Source: Alcanivorax borkumensis SK2 (GTDB lineage Bacteria > Pseudomonadota > Gammaproteobacteria > Pseudomonadales > Alcanivoracaceae). Taken from it: a DNA stretch of 64,000 bases. The notes under the pieces are model-generated. The model had not been told where the DNA came from, ran no database searches, and was given only the letters and a program-made list of their open reading frames with translations. Numbering within the stretch: position 1 is the first letter of the stretch; every line of letters begins with the position of its first letter. The translations under genes were made by a program, and so were the position numbers. Below are positions 25,492 through 34,529 of this stretch, piece by piece. Where the stretch lies: assembly GCF_000009365.1 (NCBI RefSeq), contig NC_008260.1:2265001-2329000 (forward strand), read 5' to 3'.

Positions 25492-26747
25492 CTACCAGTA
25501 GAATGTATACCCGACCTGCGTGATCAGTGCATCGAGTTCCGAAGCATCACTGTCGCCGCTCTGCTGGAAACTTTCTACCCGGAAACTCCATTGCTGGTTG
25601 TTTTTCCATTGCTTGCCAAGCTTGACGCCATAGGTGGTATCAGTGAGATTCCCCAGCCGGTAATCCGCCGATACTTCATCCAACGTATTCAGATCTGCAG
25701 CGCTAACCGATTCACGGTAAAAATCAGCTTCGCCCTGCTCATACCAACGCACATGGGGTTGCAGAAACCAGCCATTGTCAAACTGAAAGCGATATTTCAC
25801 ATCCAGAGTATGTGATGTAATGCCCCAGTCGTCAGACATAAAACGATACCCCACCGCCAACACATCGCGGTTGAAGTGATAACGGTTCTCCCAGTAAAGC
25901 GCATTCTTGGTGCGCGAATCGGGGCGCAACTCGAAAATATGGGCATCACCCACGCCAATATCTGCTGCACCAAAGCTTTCCGCTTCCAGCGGATCCCCAT
26001 TAGCATCTACTACCGTGACAATCTTGTAAGGGTCTGTCTGGTAACCGTCCGATATCGACACGCTGTAATTGAGTTGCATCAGCCAGTTACGGTTGATCAC
26101 CTGGGTAATCCAAACAACAGATCATTTATAGTTCGATCTTCAGTGCCGTCATTTTTTTGTTGATTACTCTGGAACGTCAAACCAATCGGTACACCGCCCA
26201 CCGGGTCTATGGTGTCCGCCTCATGGGCTAGGCCGAATGTGAGCGTGGTGTTTTTATTGTTCAAATCCCATAAGAGTCCAGCATTTAAGCCCAAAGAAGT
26301 AAAATCATATTCATTGGAGAAATTCATCCCCGCCGTCCATCGCATAGTCCGGCTAAATGGGCGGGTATACTGCATGTTTGCGGCAACACGCGTGTCCTTG
26401 AAGGAGTCATCCAACGGCACCTCATTGGTGGCCTGATATTCCTGTGAACCAGACGGGGAAGTAAACGTCTGCGGCTTATCCGATTTGATCGCCCCGTTAT
26501 GGGATGCACCAGTTAACGAATCCAGCGTCAGTTTCAGTTCAAGCTCGCTGTCATCACCAAACTGTTTCTTGCCGCGAACCACTGGCTCCACCGCCGTGAC
26601 ACGATCTTGCTCCGCGTAATACAACACGGCGGAATCAAATTGCCAGGCATCATCTGCGGGCTGTGCCTGTACCGGCTGGCCCAGCAGAGCACAGGTCGCA
26701 GCGGCCAGGCCACTCCCAATCGTCTTCCCATCCAGTTTTTTTTTCAT
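25492..26747 (-). pseudogene. DUF3570 outer-membrane-like protein, frameshifted
   Basis: Two frames together make one DUF3570 protein of about 420 aa. The first (26747 down to 26097, 216 aa) begins MKKKLDGKTIGSGLAAATCA, has a signal peptide ending PVQAQ and stops early after DLLFGLPR. The second (26100 down to 25492, 202 aa) resumes at INRNWLMQLNYSVSISDGYQ and ends QVGYTFYW, an outer-membrane-barrel-like terminal aromatic. One missing base at about 26107-26109 explains the break: restoring it gives LLFG-x-TQVINRNW. The downstream frame begins with a GTG overlapping the stop (GTGA), so re-initiation is conceivable. Alternatives are a sequencing error or a true pseudogene. Confidence 0.82.
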
Positions 26748-26757
26748 TACGCCTTCC

Positions 26758-26988
26758 TCAATTACAGCCACAGCCACCGCCACCAAATCCACGCCCACCG
26801 CTGGAGGCTTCCTTGCTAAAATAGATGTGATCATCCAGCGCATCATCGAGACCATCCGCAGCACCCATCGTCATTACTGGTTTGGCCAACAAATCACGCT
26901 CCCAGGGTTGCACCCCCAGGTTCTGGCACCCGGACACACAGCCCACAGTGATCAGAAACACGGGTATTCCCAACGCAAATTTCATCAT
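26758..26988 (-). CDS. Small DUF4266 lipoprotein with GGGGCGCN C-terminus
   Basis: 76 aa. Signal with lipobox-like cysteines (ITVGCVSGC, about residues 17-21), the family-like core QPWERDLLAKPVMTM, then HIYFSKEASSGGRG and the tail FGGGGCGCN with two cysteines. The start is supported by GGAGGAG before ATGATG and overlaps the stop of the thioredoxin gene. I recognise it as DUF4266, a family that usually accompanies DUF3570. The glycine-cysteine tail could bind a metal or be a modification site; no function is established to my knowledge. Confidence 0.82.
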   Translation of the reverse strand: MMKFALGIPVFLITVGCVSGCQNLGVQPWERDLLAKPVMTMGAADGLDDALDDHIYFSKEASSGGRGFGGGGCGCN

Positions 26989-27428
26989 TGCTCCTCCAGC
27001 AGCTGGACGATTTCTTGCTCGTAGGCGTCCTTATTTGTTTCCATAAAACCGATATGACGGGCTAGCGCGTTCCCGCGCTCATCCATCAGCACGGCACTGG
27101 GCATCCCTTGAAGCTGATAGCGGCTTGCCAGCTCCCCTTGTGGGTCAAACACCAACGGGAAAGTGGCCGGGTAATTGGCCAGAAACTTCTCTGCATCCTC
27201 TTTGCGCAGGTCCAAATTCACACCGATGATGGTGAACCCACGATCTCCATATTTCGCCTGCATCCGATTCAGCCAAGGAAACGAGCGCCGGCAAGGCACG
27301 CACCAGCTGGCCCAAAAGTCTACGTAAATGACTTTTGCTTCCCCGACCTGCTCGGGGGAAAATGGCAACGGTTCCGCATGAGCCAGCCAGGGGATGACCA
27401 GCAGGGCAAGCACCCGTAGAAAGCGCAT
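26985..27428 (-). CDS. TlpA/ResA-type periplasmic thioredoxin
   Basis: 147 aa with signal peptide (MRFLRVLALLVIPWLAHA) and one thioredoxin domain with active site FWASWCVPCRRSFPWL. The cis-Pro loop is LQGMPSAVLMD. Such proteins reduce disulfides in the periplasm for metal or haem insertion. First gene of the operon; its stop overlaps the DUF4266 start, suggesting that the thioredoxin acts on the DUF4266 cysteines. DsbD, encoded divergently, could supply its electrons. Confidence 0.9.
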   Translation of the reverse strand: MRFLRVLALLVIPWLAHAEPLPFSPEQVGEAKVIYVDFWASWCVPCRRSFPWLNRMQAKYGDRGFTIIGVNLDLRKEDAEKFLANYPATFPLVFDPQGELASRYQLQGMPSAVLMDERGNALARHIGFMETNKDAYEQEIVQLLEEQ

Positions 27429-27471
27429 AGGCTTCTCCTTGATATTGAGACCACAGCCTCCTACCGGCGCC

Positions 27472-27499
27472 TTAAAGTAACCTTAAGGCACTGTTAATA
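27472..27499. promoter_or_regulatory. Three-fold TTAA direct repeat, candidate QseB/PmrA-type operator
   Basis: CTTAAA (27472), CTTAAG (27483) and GTTAAT (27494) are spaced by exactly 11 bp, one helical turn. OmpR-family regulators of the PmrA/QseB group are known to bind CTTAA-type hexamers with this period. It lies in the 150-bp region between the divergent tlpA and dsbD starts, so either could be controlled by the regulator encoded in the operon. Confidence 0.6.
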
Positions 27500-27578
27500 A
27501 TCTGCCCTGAAACTTATCGGCTATCCTGGCATCCAAGCGATGCCACCATTTTTGGGTTCGGGGTTTGAGGAGAAAGGA

Positions 27579-29459
27579 ATGCATACAAGCTGGCAACGAC
27601 TGGGGCTTGCTCTATTAATGCTATTTACAGTGTCCACAGCCATTGCGCAGGATCTATTCGGCGACCAAGAACGCCTGCCCACCGTGGATGAAGCCATTCA
27701 GCTAGTACCTGATGCCGACTGGGACAACCAGCAACTGCGACTGGATTTCGAGCTGATCGATGATGTTTATCTCTATCAACACCGTTTCGGGTTCACCCTA
27801 CGTGACACCAACGGCAATGTGATTAACGACTTTGCCGAACTGATACTGCCCCCCGGGAAGCCCAAAACCGACGAGATATTCGGTGATGTAGAAGTCTATT
27901 TCGACCGTTTGAAGTTCTCGCTTCCTTTGAATAGCGTGCCGCTAGTGGATACCGAACTGGAAGTACGCTATCAAGGCTGCATTGAAGATACTCTCTGCTA
28001 CCCGCCCACCCGCAAAGTGTTTGCATTCGACAATCCGCAACCGGCAAAAAAGCCCATGGCCGCGGTGCCACCCGCGGCCACTGACTCCACCGCCGGCCCG
28101 GGTTTTCTCGATACACTACGGTCTGAGGACGCCAACGCCTTCAACCAGTGGATGAACGAACAACCCCTTGGTTTAATCATCGGCCTCTTCTTTGTGGGCG
28201 GGCTGCTGCTGGCCTTTACCCCCTGCGTGTTTCCCATGGTCCCCATTCTCTCCGGTATCATTGCCGGCGAGAAAGAGCCCAGCGCCACACGGGGCTTTAC
28301 TCTCAGTGTCAGCTATGTGTTGGGTATGGCCGTGCCGTACACTTTGGCAGGCTTATTGGTGGCACTTTTTGGCGCCGGCCTGAACCTGCAATTCATGCTG
28401 CAACAACCCGCGGCCATCATTACTTCAGTAGCGGTATTTGTCGTACTGGCCCTGTCCATGTTTGGTCTGTATGAACTGCAGCTACCTGCGGCCTTGCGTA
28501 ACAAGCTCCATCAACCTGGCCAAGAAGCCCGCGGCAGCCTGATCGGCGCCGCCATCATGGGCACCATTTCGGCCTTGGTCGTCTCCCCTTGTGTTACCCC
28601 CATCCTAGCCGGCGCGTTGATCTATGTTGCCGCTAGTGGCGACGCGGCCACCGGCGCGGCTTCCCTGTTCGCCCTATCGATTGGCATGGGCCTACCATTG
28701 ATTATCTTTGGCACCGGTGGCGGCAGCTTGCTTCCCCGTGCTGGCATGTGGATGGAAGAGATCAAACGGTTCTTCGGCGTAGTGATGCTAGGCGTCGCCA
28801 TCTGGCTGCTGGACCGCATCATCAGTGACACTATTACCCTTGGCCTCTATGGCTTGTTGTTAACCGTGTATGGCATCCAGCTGGGGGCATTGGAGCCTGC
28901 CGGTGAAGGCGCTGCCCGGCTCAAGCGGGGCTTGGCTCTGGTACTGGCTCTGTACGGGGCGGTGATGATTGTCGGCGCCTTGAGTGGCGGCAAGGACCCT
29001 CTGCAACCGTTAGCGCAGATGAATCAGCCAGCCACGAACAACGGCCCCCTCCACGTTAGCACCCCCTCCTCCCAGCCTGGCGATCATGGTCCCTGGCAGA
29101 CCATCGTTGGCAAGGCCTCCCTGGAGCAGGCACTGGCCACGTCTCGTCAAGCCAACAAGCCCGTGCTGGTAGATTTCTTCGCTGAGTGGTGCGTGGCTTG
29201 CAAGGTCCTGGAAGAGACCACATTGAGTCACCCGGATGTGCTTAATGCCATGCTCGGCTTTGACCTCTACCGGGTGGATATCACCGAAATCAACGCCGAC
29301 AGCCAGGCCATCATGGAGCAGTACAACATTCTTGGGTTGCCGGCACTGGTGTTTTTCACCCCCATAAGCACTGAAATTCCCGATTCAAGAGTCCTCGGCG
29401 AAATGGGGCCACAACGGTTTATTGAACACCTTAACAAGCGGGTCCTGCCTAGGCTTTAA
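27579..29459 (+). CDS. dsbD: Thiol:disulfide interchange protein DsbD
   Basis: 626 aa. Moves electrons from cytoplasmic thioredoxin across the inner membrane to periplasmic thiol proteins. Signal peptide, then the N-terminal alpha domain with redox pair CIEDTLC, eight membrane segments with conserved Cys (AFTPCVFPMVPILSGI and VVSPCVTPILAGALIY), and a C-terminal thioredoxin domain with EWCVACKVLE. The ATG at 27579 is chosen because AGGAGAAAGGA precedes it; an earlier ATG at 27540 would add 13 residues before the signal. Divergent from the TlpA-like gene. Confidence 0.95.
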   Translation: MHTSWQRLGLALLMLFTVSTAIAQDLFGDQERLPTVDEAIQLVPDADWDNQQLRLDFELIDDVYLYQHRFGFTLRDTNGNVINDFAELILPPGKPKTDEIFGDVEVYFDRLKFSLPLNSVPLVDTELEVRYQGCIEDTLCYPPTRKVFAFDNPQPAKKPMAAVPPAATDSTAGPGFLDTLRSEDANAFNQWMNEQPLGLIIGLFFVGGLLLAFTPCVFPMVPILSGIIAGEKEPSATRGFTLSVSYVLGMAVPYTLAGLLVALFGAGLNLQFMLQQPAAIITSVAVFVVLALSMFGLYELQLPAALRNKLHQPGQEARGSLIGAAIMGTISALVVSPCVTPILAGALIYVAASGDAATGAASLFALSIGMGLPLIIFGTGGGSLLPRAGMWMEEIKRFFGVVMLGVAIWLLDRIISDTITLGLYGLLLTVYGIQLGALEPAGEGAARLKRGLALVLALYGAVMIVGALSGGKDPLQPLAQMNQPATNNGPLHVSTPSSQPGDHGPWQTIVGKASLEQALATSRQANKPVLVDFFAEWCVACKVLEETTLSHPDVLNAMLGFDLYRVDITEINADSQAIMEQYNILGLPALVFFTPISTEIPDSRVLGEMGPQRFIEHLNKRVLPRL

Positions 29460-29476
29460 TGCCGCGCCAATATAGA

Positions 29477-29497
29477 AAGGGGCGCGCGCGCGCCCTT
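29477..29497 (+). terminator. Possible terminator after dsbD
   Basis: AAGGGGCGCGCGCGCGCCCTT is a GC-only palindrome 17 nt after the dsbD stop, with only two T after the stem. It would form a tight hairpin; termination efficiency is uncertain. Confidence 0.4.
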
Positions 29498-29739
29498 CGC
29501 TGCAAACGCCCCGCGGGTCACGCTCCTACCGCGAGCGGTTGCGCCTCCCACCTAAGCAAATAACCTGAAAGAGTGCCGATATCCCGATATCTTCCCGCAA
29601 CTTGTAACGAATGTTGTAAACCCCTTTTTTCTGTCATAGATTCCCCCTAATATTGCATTTGTATGAGAAAACCCAAGTTAACCTGGGTTTTTCCAGCATG
29701 ATCACTGCAAATAACGACAAATTCGCGAGGGGACCCATT

Positions 29740-30180
29740 TTGGCTTCCATTTTGGTGTTACATGGCCCAAACCTGAACCTGCTCGGCACACGCGAGCCGG
29801 ACAAGTACGGCCATACCACCCTGGCGGACATCAACCAGCAACTGCAGGAACAGGCCAGCAAAGCCGGCCATCACCTGCAGCACCTGCAAAGCAACGCAGA
29901 ATATGAACTGGTCGAATGCATTCACGATGCCCATACCGAGGGGGTCGACTTCATTATTATCAACCCGGCGGCTTTCACCCATACCAGCGTGGCGCTACGT
30001 GACGCCCTGCTAGCGGTGAACATTCCCTTTATTGAAGTGCACCTATCCAACGTGCATGCCCGGGAAACCTTCCGCCACCATTCCTTTTTTTCTGATATTG
30101 CCAAGGGCGTTATTTGCGGCCTCGGCGCCATTGGCTATGCGCTGGCGTTAACCGCTGCTCTCGAACAACTGGATGACTGA
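29740..30180 (+). CDS. aroQ: Type II 3-dehydroquinate dehydratase
   Basis: Third step of the shikimate pathway. Preferred start is the TTG at 29740 ([20 protein letters not shown]), 8 nt after GAGGGG, giving 146 aa, the usual length; upstream ATGs at 29653 and 29698 would add a non-conserved tail. Visible motifs: [17 protein letters not shown] with the catalytic Tyr, [29 protein letters not shown] with the catalytic His, and [20 protein letters not shown]. First gene of aroQ-accB-accC. Confidence 0.93.
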   Translation: MASILVLHGPNLNLLGTREPDKYGHTTLADINQQLQEQASKAGHHLQHLQSNAEYELVECIHDAHTEGVDFIIINPAAFTHTSVALRDALLAVNIPFIEVHLSNVHARETFRHHSFFSDIAKGVICGLGAIGYALALTAALEQLDD

Positions 30181-30182
30181 AC

Positions 30183-30635
30183 ATGGATATTCGCAAAATC
30201 AAGAAACTGATTGAGCTGCTGGAAGAGTCCGGCATTGAAGAGCTGGAGATTTGTGAAGGGGAAGAGTCCGTGCGCATCAGTCGCGGCTCTCGTCAACCGG
30301 CAGCACCCGCACATTACTATGCGGCCCCGCAGGCTCCCGCTCCCGCTCCGGCACCTGTTCCCGCAGCCGAAGCGCCCGCCGCGCAGGATAATACTCCAAG
30401 CGGCCACCTGGTTCGCTCGCCCATGGTCGGCACCTTCTATCGTTCACCGTCGCCAGGCGCCTCGGCCTTCGCCCAAGTAGGCCAAAAGGTTCAAGCTGGC
30501 GATGTGCTGTGTATCGTGGAAGCCATGAAGATGATGAACCAGATTGAGGCGGACAAGTCCGGCACTCTGGATGCCATTTTGGTTGAAGACGGCGAGCCGG
30601 TTGAATTCGACCAGCCTCTGTTCTCCATCGTTTAA
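30183..30635 (+). CDS. accB: Biotin carboxyl carrier protein of acetyl-CoA carboxylase
   Basis: Carries CO2 on biotin for malonyl-CoA formation in fatty-acid synthesis. 150 aa. An N-terminal helical domain ([20 protein letters not shown]), an Ala-Pro-rich linker (about 40-68), and the biotinyl domain with VEAMKMMNQ, Lys116 being the biotinylation site. It starts 2 bp after aroQ and 12 bp before accC. Confidence 0.97.
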   Translation: MDIRKIKKLIELLEESGIEELEICEGEESVRISRGSRQPAAPAHYYAAPQAPAPAPAPVPAAEAPAAQDNTPSGHLVRSPMVGTFYRSPSPGASAFAQVGQKVQAGDVLCIVEAMKMMNQIEADKSGTLDAILVEDGEPVEFDQPLFSIV

Positions 30636-30647
30636 CGGAGGCTTCCC

Positions 30648-31994
30648 ATGCTGGAAAAGGTCGTCATTGCCAACCGCGGCGAGATTGCTCTACGGATTCT
30701 GCGCGCCTGCAAAGAGCTAGGCATTCGTACCGTAGCGGTTTACTCGAAACCGGACCGGGATCTAATGCATGTTCGTCTTGCTGACGAAGCCGTGTGCATT
30801 GGTCCCGCTTCATCCGCCGATTCATACTTGAACATTCCCGCGCTGATCAGCGCCGCCGAAGTGACCGATGCCGACGCCATTCACCCAGGCTATGGCTTTC
30901 TGGCGGAAAATGCAGACTTTGCTGAAAGCGTAGAACGCTCCGGCTTCACCTTTATCGGCCCCAAGGCAGACACTATTCGCCTGATGGGCAATAAGGTAGC
31001 CGCCATTGAAGCCATGAAAAAAGCGGGTGTGCCCACCGTACCGGGCTCCAACGGCCCCATCGGCGACGATGATGAAGCCTCACTGGCCATGGCCGAACAA
31101 ATCGGCTACCCGGTGATCATCAAGGCCGCAGCAGGCGGCGGCGGGCGCGGCATGCGTGTGGTTGATGAAGCAAAACAGCTGCTAAACGCCATCACCCTGA
31201 CCCGCTCCGAAGCGAAAAATGCCTTTGGCGACGCCACCGTCTACATGGAGAAATTCCTGCAGCAACCACGCCACGTGGAAGTGCAAGTGCTGGCCGATGG
31301 TGCCGGCCATGCAATTCACTTAGGCGACCGTGATTGCTCCTTGCAGCGCCGTCACCAGAAGGTGGTGGAAGAAGCTCCGGCACCCGGAATCCCTCAGCAT
31401 CTAAAAGAAGAAGTCGCCGAGCGCTGCGTTAACGCCTGTAAAGAAATCAATTACCGGGGTGCGGGCACCTTCGAATTTCTCTACGAGAATGAAGGCTTCT
31501 ACTTCATCGAAATGAATACCCGTGTACAGGTAGAACACCCCGTCACCGAAATGGTTACCGGGGTGGATATTGTCAAGGAACAATTGCGTATCGCCGGCGG
31601 TGAAGGCCTGCAAATCCAGCAGTCCGATGTACAATTCCAGGGCCATGCCATTGAGGTTCGCGTCAACGCAGAAGACCCGGTACGGTTTACCCCCTGCCCG
31701 GGCAAAGTCACCTACTTCCACGCCCCCGGTGGCAATGGCGTACGAGTCGATTCCCACATCTACAGTGGTTACACTGTTCCGCCATACTACGACTCCCTGA
31801 TCGGCAAGCTGATCACTTGGGGGGAAAATCGCGAGACCGCCTTCTCCCGTATGAAAAATGCGCTGGACGAAATTGTCGTGGAAGGCATCAAAACCAATAT
31901 TGCCCTGCACCGCGACAAAATCTTCAAGGACGAGGCTTTCATTAAAGGCGGCGTGGACATTCACCACCTAGAAAAGAAACTCGGGACACACTAA
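30648..31994 (+). CDS. accC: Biotin carboxylase subunit of acetyl-CoA carboxylase
   Basis: ATP-dependent carboxylation of the biotin on AccB. 448 aa. Starts [23 protein letters not shown]-grasp motifs: [15 protein letters not shown] (Gly-rich loop), [33 protein letters not shown], then [20 protein letters not shown] with the catalytic Glu/Asn/Arg. A hairpin of the shared family lies 56 nt after the stop. Confidence 0.97.
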   Translation: MLEKVVIANRGEIALRILRACKELGIRTVAVYSKPDRDLMHVRLADEAVCIGPASSADSYLNIPALISAAEVTDADAIHPGYGFLAENADFAESVERSGFTFIGPKADTIRLMGNKVAAIEAMKKAGVPTVPGSNGPIGDDDEASLAMAEQIGYPVIIKAAAGGGGRGMRVVDEAKQLLNAITLTRSEAKNAFGDATVYMEKFLQQPRHVEVQVLADGAGHAIHLGDRDCSLQRRHQKVVEEAPAPGIPQHLKEEVAERCVNACKEINYRGAGTFEFLYENEGFYFIEMNTRVQVEHPVTEMVTGVDIVKEQLRIAGGEGLQIQQSDVQFQGHAIEVRVNAEDPVRFTPCPGKVTYFHAPGGNGVRVDSHIYSGYTVPPYYDSLIGKLITWGENRETAFSRMKNALDEIVVEGIKTNIALHRDKIFKDEAFIKGGVDIHHLEKKLGTH

Positions 31995-32050
31995 AAGCCG
32001 TTGATAGTGAATTGATCGCTATTATCGTTAACGGTTACCATCCCCCTGAT

Positions 32051-32077
32051 GGCCGCGCCCAGCGTTTGGGCGCGGCC
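32051..32077 (+). terminator. Hairpin after accC (shared hairpin family, copy 3)
   Basis: GGCCGCGCCCA / TGGGCGCGGCC with loop GCGTT, then TCTT. The T-run is weak, so read-through to prmA is possible. An open frame that begins here (32049) reads through the hairpin and is not the real prmA start. Confidence 0.7.
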
Positions 32078-32153
32078 TCTTGCGTTACAGACACTACAAA
32101 ATTACCCCCTCGCACTTTTAACGGTTAACTCTCAACTAGAGCGAAGCGACAAC

Positions 32154-33035
32154 ATGGCCTGGCTTCAACTCCACCTTGCCACCACCGAACAGCACGCCGA
32201 TGCCTTTCAGGCTGCACTGGAAAACCTCGGTGCCGTGGCCGTGACCCTCACCGACGGTGCCGACCAACCTGTGTTCGAACCGCCGCCGGGCACTCGCCCG
32301 CTATGGCAGAATACGGTGGTCAGCGCCCTGTTCGAGCAGAACCATACCCCGGAGCAGATTCTTAACGCCCTCACAGCCCAAGGACTAGAAGCACAAGCCA
32401 GCCACCACGAAACCTTGGAAGATCAGGCCTGGGAGCGGGCCTGGATGGATGATTTTTCACCCATGCAATTCGGTGAACGGCTGTGGATCATTCCTAGCTG
32501 GAGCGAAGCCCCGGACCCAGCGGCGGTCAACTTGAAGCTAGACCCAGGCCTAGCCTTCGGCACCGGCACCCATGAAACCACTGCCCTGTGCCTACAATGG
32601 CTGGATAGCACCGACCTGCACAACAAAACCGTACTCGACTTCGGTTGTGGCTCTGGAGTACTGGCCATCGCCGCTCTGCTGCTGGGCGCCGGCGATACCA
32701 CCGGCACCGATATTGACCCTCAAGCGTTGATCGCCAGTCATGACAATGCCCACAACAATGGCGTAGCCGAATCTCTAACCCTGTTCCTGCCCGAACAAAT
32801 GCCCCAAGATTATCAGTGTGACATTCTGGTGGCCAACATACTCGCCGGGCCGCTGGTTGAGCTCTCCGAGTTACTAGCCCGTTACTGCCGGGCCGGCGGC
32901 AAACTGGCCCTGTCTGGCATTCTTGCTGAACAAGCAGATAGCGTACGCACTGCCTACGAGCCTTGGTTTGAACTCAACCCCACCACCCAACAAGGTGACT
33001 GGGTGCGCATCGACGGGGTACGGCGGGCCCGCTAA
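32154..33035 (+). CDS. prmA: Ribosomal protein L11 methyltransferase
   Basis: Methylates ribosomal protein L11 in the cytoplasm. 293 aa from the ATG at 32154 ([20 protein letters not shown]), the usual PrmA length. The N-terminal L11-binding domain is followed by the methyltransferase: [20 protein letters not shown], motif [21 protein letters not shown], and NPPY-like [12 protein letters not shown]. Its usual neighbour accC is upstream. Confidence 0.95.
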   Translation: MAWLQLHLATTEQHADAFQAALENLGAVAVTLTDGADQPVFEPPPGTRPLWQNTVVSALFEQNHTPEQILNALTAQGLEAQASHHETLEDQAWERAWMDDFSPMQFGERLWIIPSWSEAPDPAAVNLKLDPGLAFGTGTHETTALCLQWLDSTDLHNKTVLDFGCGSGVLAIAALLLGAGDTTGTDIDPQALIASHDNAHNNGVAESLTLFLPEQMPQDYQCDILVANILAGPLVELSELLARYCRAGGKLALSGILAEQADSVRTAYEPWFELNPTTQQGDWVRIDGVRRAR

Positions 33036-33205
33036 AACCAGACTTTCAAAAGAAACTGAGTGACAAGTCCTTGCGGCTTGTCCTGCTTTTTCTGTAAAAC
33101 ATACCTAAATCATCTGCATGCGATGCTCGGATTGCTTCGTTGCCCGAACCCCAAAGCGTGCAACGTGCCACCTCTCTTCTTCCAATAACAATTCAGGCGA
33201 AAGCC

Positions 33206-34411
33206 ATGGCCAGCCAATACAAAACCCGCTGCCCCCATTGTGCAGCCCAGTTCAAGATCACCGATGAACATTTGAAACAGGCGCGCGGTGCGGTTCGGTG
33301 CGGCTCATGCTTGCAGATTTTTCAGGCCAGCGATTACCTGATCGATCCTGCCGACGCCCAGCAGCAGCCCCAAAAAAATCGCTGGGCTGGCGCGCTGGAC
33401 GGGTCCGACGTTGACAACAACCTGCCCAAAAATACTCAGACATTAGCCGATGACGATGACGATGCCGAGAGCCTGAGCATTCACGGGATGGAGCTCAGTG
33501 ACTCATTCATGAATGTAGATGTAGAGGACACCGACCTCGGACTAGGCGAAGATTTCACCGACATGCAAGGCGCAGGCCGCGCCAACCACCATGAAAATGC
33601 GGATGAATCCTGGGCCGAAGCCCTACTGCAAGAATTGGAAGAAGACGAGCCAGCTGCTGCCAATACCACGTATGGAGCCCCTCCATCACCCGGGACAGCC
33701 GCCAGCCACTCACCGTCACCAAAGCAGCAGACACCTAACGCTCCCAGCACAAAAACCAGCGAACAGTCACCGTCTCTATCAGAAGACGACGATAACAGCC
33801 TATTTGTCGGGCTGGATCTGTTTGCTGATGACCATTATGAAAAACCAAGCTCCTCGGACAAACCGGTTCACGAACGCCACACTCATTTCCGCCAGCAGCG
33901 GGACTGGGGCGAGCTGATTAAATGGACGTCCCTCTCGGGGATCGCCTTAGTGACATTGATTGGCCAGTACACCTTCTTCAACTTCGACGATCTGGCTCGC
34001 AGCCCACAATGGCGCCCCTTGTACCAACAGGCCTGCGGGATACTTGGCTGCCAACTACCGAGTCGCTCCGACATCACCAAGGTGCGCGGCACCAACCTAG
34101 TGGTTCGCAGCCACCCGAACTATGCCAATGCGCTGATTGTTGACGCCATCCTGTTTAATGAAGCCAAGTACCCACAACCTTTCCCGGAACTGGAACTGAG
34201 CTTTAGCACCTTGAATGGCCGCCCTGTAGCCAGCCGCCGCTTTTTCCCCAAGGAATACCTGCAAGGAGAGCTACACGGCATGGGCATCATGCCCACACGC
34301 ACGCCATTGCATATTTCTTTGGAAATTGTGGATCCGGGCGAGCAGGCCGTGAGCTACAACCTTCGCCTGCTGCCGCCCCCCCAAGGCGGAGAACAGCTCT
34401 CCCAGCGCTAG
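33206..34411 (+). CDS. Zinc-ribbon and DUF3426 membrane protein
   Basis: 401 aa from the ATG at 33206. An N-terminal MJ0042-type zinc ribbon holds CPHC and CGSC pairs (TRCPHCAAQFKITDEHL and AVRCGSCLQIFQASDYL). A long acidic, low-complexity linker (about 50-235) is followed by one membrane segment (SGIALVTLIGQYTFF, about 250) and a periplasmic DUF3426 domain (about 285-390). This family lies between prmA and dusB in many gammaproteobacteria; the function is unknown to me. The linker is rich in Asp, Glu, Ser and Pro and looks disordered. Confidence 0.88.
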   Translation: MASQYKTRCPHCAAQFKITDEHLKQARGAVRCGSCLQIFQASDYLIDPADAQQQPQKNRWAGALDGSDVDNNLPKNTQTLADDDDDAESLSIHGMELSDSFMNVDVEDTDLGLGEDFTDMQGAGRANHHENADESWAEALLQELEEDEPAAANTTYGAPPSPGTAASHSPSPKQQTPNAPSTKTSEQSPSLSEDDDNSLFVGLDLFADDHYEKPSSSDKPVHERHTHFRQQRDWGELIKWTSLSGIALVTLIGQYTFFNFDDLARSPQWRPLYQQACGILGCQLPSRSDITKVRGTNLVVRSHPNYANALIVDAILFNEAKYPQPFPELELSFSTLNGRPVASRRFFPKEYLQGELHGMGIMPTRTPLHISLEIVDPGEQAVSYNLRLLPPPQGGEQLSQR

Positions 34412-34440
34412 CCGGCACCATCGCCAGCGCAAAATCGACA

Positions 34441-34470
34441 GCCCGTCGCCTGATGGCAGACGGGCCTTTC
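34441..34470 (+). terminator. Probable terminator after the DUF3426 gene
   Basis: GCCCGTC / GACGGGC stem with an 11-nt loop, followed by CTTTC. It lies 29 nt after the stop and 60 bp before dusB. Moderate T content only. Confidence 0.5.
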
Positions 34471-34529
34471 ATCCCTAGCCTCCGATCTCTATCATTGTTC
34501 CCCCTCTTAGACACCCCAAGCCCGGCGCC

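Noticed and set aside
29653..29739. Longer N-terminus of AroQ from ATG at 29653 or 29698
   Set aside because: The extra residues are unlike AroQ proteins and the TTG at 29740 has a good ribosome site and yields the standard 146-aa enzyme.
32049..32153. N-terminal extension of prmA beginning at 32049
   Set aside because: The extension reads through the accC terminator hairpin and its residues are not like PrmA; the ATG at 32154 gives the normal protein start.
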